Assembly: GCA_031374935.1 (NCBI GenBank)
Contig: JANMHB010000169.1
Location: forward strand, 35,499-99,498
From: JACMLX01 sp031374935
Lineage (GTDB): Bacteria; Gemmatimonadota; Gemmatimonadetes; Gemmatimonadales; Gemmatimonadaceae
Reading direction: 5' to 3'
Length of the DNA stretch: 64,000 nucleotides
The notes beneath the pieces were generated by a model, which was not told the DNA's origin, did no database searches, and worked only from the letters and a program-made list of their open reading frames with translations. Each line of letters begins with the position of its first letter. Position 1 is the stretch's first letter. Made by a program: the position numbers and the translations under genes. Positions 60,572 through 64,000 of the stretch are shown in pieces.

Positions 60572-61954
60572 TCAGGGGCGCAGGTCGCCGCGCGTCCAGG
60601 TCCATCGGCCACCGCGCATCACCCGGCTCACCTTGCTCACATTGGAAATGTCATCGAGTGGATCGGCATCGAGCAAGACGAGGTCTGCAACTCTTCCGAC
60701 CGCCACCGTTCCGAGAGAGTCGAGCAGGCCCAGCGTGCGGGCCGGATTCACCGTGGCGGCGGCGAGTGCCTGTTGCGGCGTGAGGCCGGCGGAACGGACC
60801 AGATTGCGCAGCTCACGATGCAGCGCGTCGCCCGGGTAGAGCGCAAATGGCATGTCCGAGCCGGCGAGCACCGGCACTCCGGCAGCGGACAGTCTTCCGA
60901 TCTCGCGCCCAAGGCCGTCCAACGCACTGTTCCAACCTTTCAGTTGATCAGCGGTGGCTGGCCTGCCTCCCTCCTCTGTCATCCTCGCGTCAAAGAGTGA
61001 CTGCCAGTGTCGGCGCAGTGACCCGGGAAGCTGTGTTGCGCGTGGATCGCCCAGCGCGATAGCGAGTTGACGGCGCATGCTATCAACGACGAAGCGGTGA
61101 TCGTTCCAGGTGCTGAGCGTGGGCACAAACGCCGTCCCAGTCCGGCGGTACGCTGACACGATCCGGTCGTATTCCTCGGGCGCGAGCTTGGGAAGACTGT
61201 TGGGATAGTACCAATGCTCAACGGTGCGCTGCCCGCTGTCGGCCATCGCGATCGCATCGATCCCGACCGGTGGATGGCCAACAAATGGTCGTCCTGCTTT
61301 CCGCGCCGCCGCGGCGATGGCCCAGTTCGTCGCCGCGTCCTGAAAATTGCGGCCCTTGATGAAATCGACGCCGAGCACGTGCAGCGAGTCAACCGCCCGA
61401 GTCGCGGCTTCGGGCGTTTGCAACTCGAGTCGATCCCATGGCGCCGCTGCCTGCACGTCGCTGCTGCCCTGCGTCCGGATGTACTGCATCGACGCGGTGT
61501 GTTCGATCTGTGGTCCGACAGCAAAGAGCCGGGGTCCGACGAGTCGGCCAGCCAGGATTTCGCGCCGCAGACTGTCCACCATCTCGAAACGTCCACCCAT
61601 ATCACGCACCGTGGTAATGCCATGCGCGACGTATTCCCCGAGCGCCCACGCTCCGCCTTCGAGGAGCGTGTGGACATGCATGTCGAACAGTCCTGGGATC
61701 AGAAACTTGCCGCGGGCGTTGACGACGGTCCCCGACGATGGCAGTGGAGTGTGACGGCTCGACGTGATCGCCGTGATGATGCCGTCACGGATCAACACCG
61801 TCATGTTACGCTGCGTCGGCGCGGAAGGGTGCACGACCGTGACGTGCGTGATGGCGACGACCTGCGCGTAGAGCGCTGGCGCGGTGATGGTCATCGACGT
61901 ACTGGCGAGAGCCAGCACGCACATCCTGATGTACCTGCCAGTGAAGTGACACAT
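60572..61954 (-). CDS. Exported amidohydrolase (imidazolonepropionase-like)
   Basis: A 460-residue metal-dependent hydrolase. Signal peptide (LALASTSMTITAPALYAQ). Metal ligands HVH in LFDMHVHTLLEGG, then a lysine-or-His region (DFIKGRNF), GHPPVGID and GSDMPF with the catalytic Asp. C-terminal NPARTLGLLDSLGTVAVGRVAD is typical of the family. The substrate is unknown; cyclic amides or prolidase-type substrates are plausible. Start 61954 or 61924. Confidence 0.85.
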   Translation of the reverse strand: MCHFTGRYIRMCVLALASTSMTITAPALYAQVVAITHVTVVHPSAPTQRNMTVLIRDGIITAITSSRHTPLPSSGTVVNARGKFLIPGLFDMHVHTLLEGGAWALGEYVAHGITTVRDMGGRFEMVDSLRREILAGRLVGPRLFAVGPQIEHTASMQYIRTQGSSDVQAAAPWDRLELQTPEAATRAVDSLHVLGVDFIKGRNFQDAATNWAIAAAARKAGRPFVGHPPVGIDAIAMADSGQRTVEHWYYPNSLPKLAPEEYDRIVSAYRRTGTAFVPTLSTWNDHRFVVDSMRRQLAIALGDPRATQLPGSLRRHWQSLFDARMTEEGGRPATADQLKGWNSALDGLGREIGRLSAAGVPVLAGSDMPFALYPGDALHRELRNLVRSAGLTPQQALAAATVNPARTLGLLDSLGTVAVGRVADLVLLDADPLDDISNVSKVSRVMRGGRWTWTRGDLRP

Positions 61955-62331
61955 GCCAGTACACTAGCATTTGGTCGCTCGACGTCAACGATCGAGCCAG
62001 CCGGCGATTGTCAGAGAACGGTGATGTAGCGGCTGACCGCAGGGTCACTGGCGTCGTACGTGATCTGTCGTACTGTCAACCGCAATGCCACAGCAACCAT
62101 CGAACCACCCGAGGGCCTCCAACGCCGGCGTTAAGTCGCACACCGTCGACTGGCATGCGTCGATGCTGCGACGCAGACTCGGCGAGCTTCGCGAGCAGAT
62201 CGTACCGGTACATGGCTCGGGCTATCGCTGGGGCAACTCACTGCCGACCTGAGATCGACGCACGCAAACACCGCGATCGCAGGACCCCCGGGAACTCACC
62301 AACCCACGCAACCTGCGCCACCGCCTGCGAC
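61955..62331. other. Intergenic region with winged-helix regulator remnant
   Basis: About 375 bases between two minus-strand genes. The only recognisable content is the plus-strand fragment at 62109-62253. No intact gene. Confidence 0.5.
62109..62253 (+). pseudogene. C-terminal remnant of an OmpR-type winged-helix regulator
   Basis: In one frame ending at TGA 62251-62253 the translation reads SHTVDWHASMLRRRLGELRE then QIVPVHGSGYRWGN. This matches the recognition helix and hairpin wing of OmpR-type DNA-binding domains (RTIDSHI..LRR.L ... V.G.GYR). The receiver and start are absent. The nearest intact homologue in the window, at 54737-55477, is clearly different. Confidence 0.5.
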
Positions 62332-63672
62332 TCACCGTGGATGGTTGACATGTCGCGCCAGCCATCGCTCCAGGGTCTCAAAGAATTTCGGTGGCGTTGC
62401 CAGCGGACCGCGCGCCCTACCCAACGAATCAACAGGTGCGAGCATCCCATGCCCGGTGTGGCTGAACGTGGCGACTTCGGATTGCGTCCGACCGTTCGCC
62501 CGCAGCTGCTCGATGATCTGCAGATTTCGCGGGATGTCGGATTGGGTATCACTTGCTCCGTACATCCAGAGCACCGGCGCATTCACTAGGCGCAAGTGCG
62601 GCACTGGGTCGAAATCCGACACAAGCCGGTACCACGTCGTGAACCAGCCGTCGGGCTTGGATGGTGCATAGCGGCTCTTCCGGTACCAGCTCTCCGAGCG
62701 CGCAGCCAGATCGGCGGCGACGTATCGGTTCCACGATGTTGAGTCGCCCGGCCGTCGGATGACATCCACCTCCTGCCGCCACATCCGTTCGGCGTCGTCA
62801 AGCTCTCGTGCCGACAACCCTGCCGCGCGCCAGCTGTTGAGCGTCGCATACGTGTCGGCCTCGAATGGCGAAACGACCGGGCCGGAGACCTGAACGACGA
62901 AGCGGATCCGGGGATCGCGCGCGGCCGCCAGCGTGGCCACCCAGGTCCCTTGACTGACCGAGAAGAAACCGACCCGATCCGGATCGACGTCGGGCCGCAT
63001 GCGCAACCACGCCACCAGGGCGAGTACGTCTTCAGCACGCTCGCTGAAACCGACCGTTTGCCAGGCACCCGCGGACTGGCCGTTTCCACGTTTGTCGTAC
63101 GTGACCGCGACGTAACCATTGCGAGCGAAGTATTCACCCCAAAATCGGTACGGCGGCGAGTCGGCCCTGCTGCTGTTGCCGCCACCGTGCAGAATCACGA
63201 CTGCAGGCTTGGCGTGACGCGTGAAAGGAACGGAGGCAGTCGCGGCGATGGCAATGCCGTCGCGACGGACCACGAAGTCCTCGGTCGAGAACGTCGGCAC
63301 CCTCCGCTTCGTGAGCCGAACCGAGCCAAGCGCTCCGGTACGTGCCTGCAGGTTGCCGACAAGATGACGCGCATTCGGGTCGAGTCGGATCTCGACCGTT
63401 CCAATATCCAGAGGGAAATCGAATCGGATCACACGGCCGGTTCGCTTGAAATTCTGCGGCCGCTGGCGTGGGCTCCAGAGTGATGGCACAGAAACCCATA
63501 CCGACTCGGCGGTCGACGTGAGGTCCAACTGCCACGATTGGTCACCGAGCCGGGCTTCACCCGCCCAGTACAACGTGTCCGATTTCGGCTCGACGGTGGC
63601 GACGCCATGGGGGCCGGTGATGTCGCCGATGAGCGCCGACGTGAGGATCGTCACGAGGTGGATACATCTCAT
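62332..63672 (-). CDS. Exported alpha/beta hydrolase
   Basis: A 446-residue protein. Residues 1-20 resemble a signal peptide. An N-terminal beta domain (about 25-135) precedes an alpha/beta-hydrolase fold with HGGGNSSRADS oxyanion region, nucleophile Ser in FSVSQGTW (about 238), acid in YGASDTQSD and His in SHTGHGM. The nucleophile elbow is SxSxG rather than GxSxG. Likely an esterase or peptidase-like hydrolase. A small lipoprotein gene lies seven bases upstream. Confidence 0.83.
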   Translation of the reverse strand: MRCIHLVTILTSALIGDITGPHGVATVEPKSDTLYWAGEARLGDQSWQLDLTSTAESVWVSVPSLWSPRQRPQNFKRTGRVIRFDFPLDIGTVEIRLDPNARHLVGNLQARTGALGSVRLTKRRVPTFSTEDFVVRRDGIAIAATASVPFTRHAKPAVVILHGGGNSSRADSPPYRFWGEYFARNGYVAVTYDKRGNGQSAGAWQTVGFSERAEDVLALVAWLRMRPDVDPDRVGFFSVSQGTWVATLAAARDPRIRFVVQVSGPVVSPFEADTYATLNSWRAAGLSARELDDAERMWRQEVDVIRRPGDSTSWNRYVAADLAARSESWYRKSRYAPSKPDGWFTTWYRLVSDFDPVPHLRLVNAPVLWMYGASDTQSDIPRNLQIIEQLRANGRTQSEVATFSHTGHGMLAPVDSLGRARGPLATPPKFFETLERWLARHVNHPR

Positions 63673-63678
63673 TTCGTG

Positions 63679-63939
63679 TCAGTCTTGTCCAAGTCGTGGG
63701 GTGTATCGGGCACTGGGCACTCCGCCCGGCGGCAACTCACGAACGTGCCAGGTGAGCTCGCCAGTCGCGCTGTCGATCATGAGCTGAGATCTCAGAACCT
63801 GGCCGCCACCGTAGCTACCAGCTTCGGAGAACAGAAGCTCCGGCGTCGCGCCCGCGGCTACAGTCGCTCCCTCGGTTGGCGCGTCGGCGCAGCCCACGAC
63901 GCCGCACGGAATCACTGACCAGCGCAGGAATCGTCGCAT
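63679..63939 (-). CDS. Small predicted lipoprotein
   Basis: An 86-residue protein with signal and lipobox (IPCGVVGCADA). The rest (PELLFSEAGSYGGGQVLRSQ, LMIDSATGELTWHVREL) is unrecognised. It ends seven bases before the hydrolase gene and is probably co-transcribed with it. No further evidence for a function. Confidence 0.6.
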   Translation of the reverse strand: MRRFLRWSVIPCGVVGCADAPTEGATVAAGATPELLFSEAGSYGGGQVLRSQLMIDSATGELTWHVRELPPGGVPSARYTPRLGQD

Positions 63940-64000
63940 TCGTCCCTCACGTTCAAACAGTATCGATGTTACGTACCGCGCCGTCGGAACGCATCACACA

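Noticed and set aside
1..64000. tRNA, rRNA, CRISPR arrays and riboswitches
   Set aside because: Read for T-loop-like GGTTCGA motifs, spaced direct repeats and known riboswitch cores on both strands; hits were isolated and inside coding sequence.

Overview
The window is GC-rich bacterial chromosome with dense, mostly overlapping gene strings. Probable host: a member of the Gemmatimonadota. This is an inference from family content (a CarboxypepD-type TonB receptor with strings of secreted lipoproteins, BlaI/M56 pairs, Ser/Thr kinases with TPR tails, many S8/S9/beta-lactamase-fold hydrolases) and from base composition. No rRNA, tRNA or CRISPR array was seen.

Region 1 (1-13.7 kb, minus strand) is one long co-directional string: a TonB-dependent receptor followed by six exported proteins, most with clear lipoprotein signals. 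Several carry cohesin-like beta-sandwich modules, one also has dockerin-like repeats and a beta-helix, one has PKD domains, and one is an M30-like metalloprotease. The last gene runs off the left edge and is a paralogue of the gene at 6420-8204. This looks like a surface-assembly locus without an obvious described counterpart.

Region 2 (13.7-34.8 kb) is general housekeeping and accessory content: a TetR regulator, a large Ser/Thr kinase with TPRs, PdeM phosphoesterase convergent with a site-2-type protease, an S9 peptidase, serine hydrolases, a Fic protein, a DUF998 membrane protein, an orphan ImuA/RecA-like protein, a subtilisin-like protease, a prohibitin-like lipoprotein, and a BlaI plus M56 peptidase pair whose peptidase carries a TonB-plug-like tail. 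Intergenic regions here hold two large inverted-repeat elements and a hexanucleotide array. An IS110-family transposase remnant lies at 34.8-35.0 kb.

Region 3 (35.1-52.9 kb) is a complete [NiFe]-hydrogenase locus of the Huc type (group 2a, high-affinity H2 oxidation). A divergent arm encodes a NicO/NiCoT-type nickel transporter and HypF. The rightward arm encodes a DUF1641 protein with an internal duplication, HypA, HypB, a GAF-domain histidine kinase, a NarL-type response regulator, HicAB, the small and large subunits, the maturation protease, two small unknowns, a TPR protein, another unknown, a NifU-Rieske fusion, an NHL-repeat protein, and HypC, HypD and HypE. Most neighbouring genes overlap by 1-11 bases. 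Nickel import, active-site assembly, large-subunit processing, electron transfer and a likely dedicated two-component regulator are all present in one place.

Region 4 (52.9-64 kb) has an SRPBCC protein, a zinc alcohol dehydrogenase translationally coupled to an OmpR/EnvZ-type two-component system, secreted NTF2-like and TPR proteins, an amidohydrolase plus BlaI-like regulator, an alpha/beta hydrolase and a small lipoprotein. Gene tails of lost genes (two serine hydrolases, one winged-helix regulator) sit between them.
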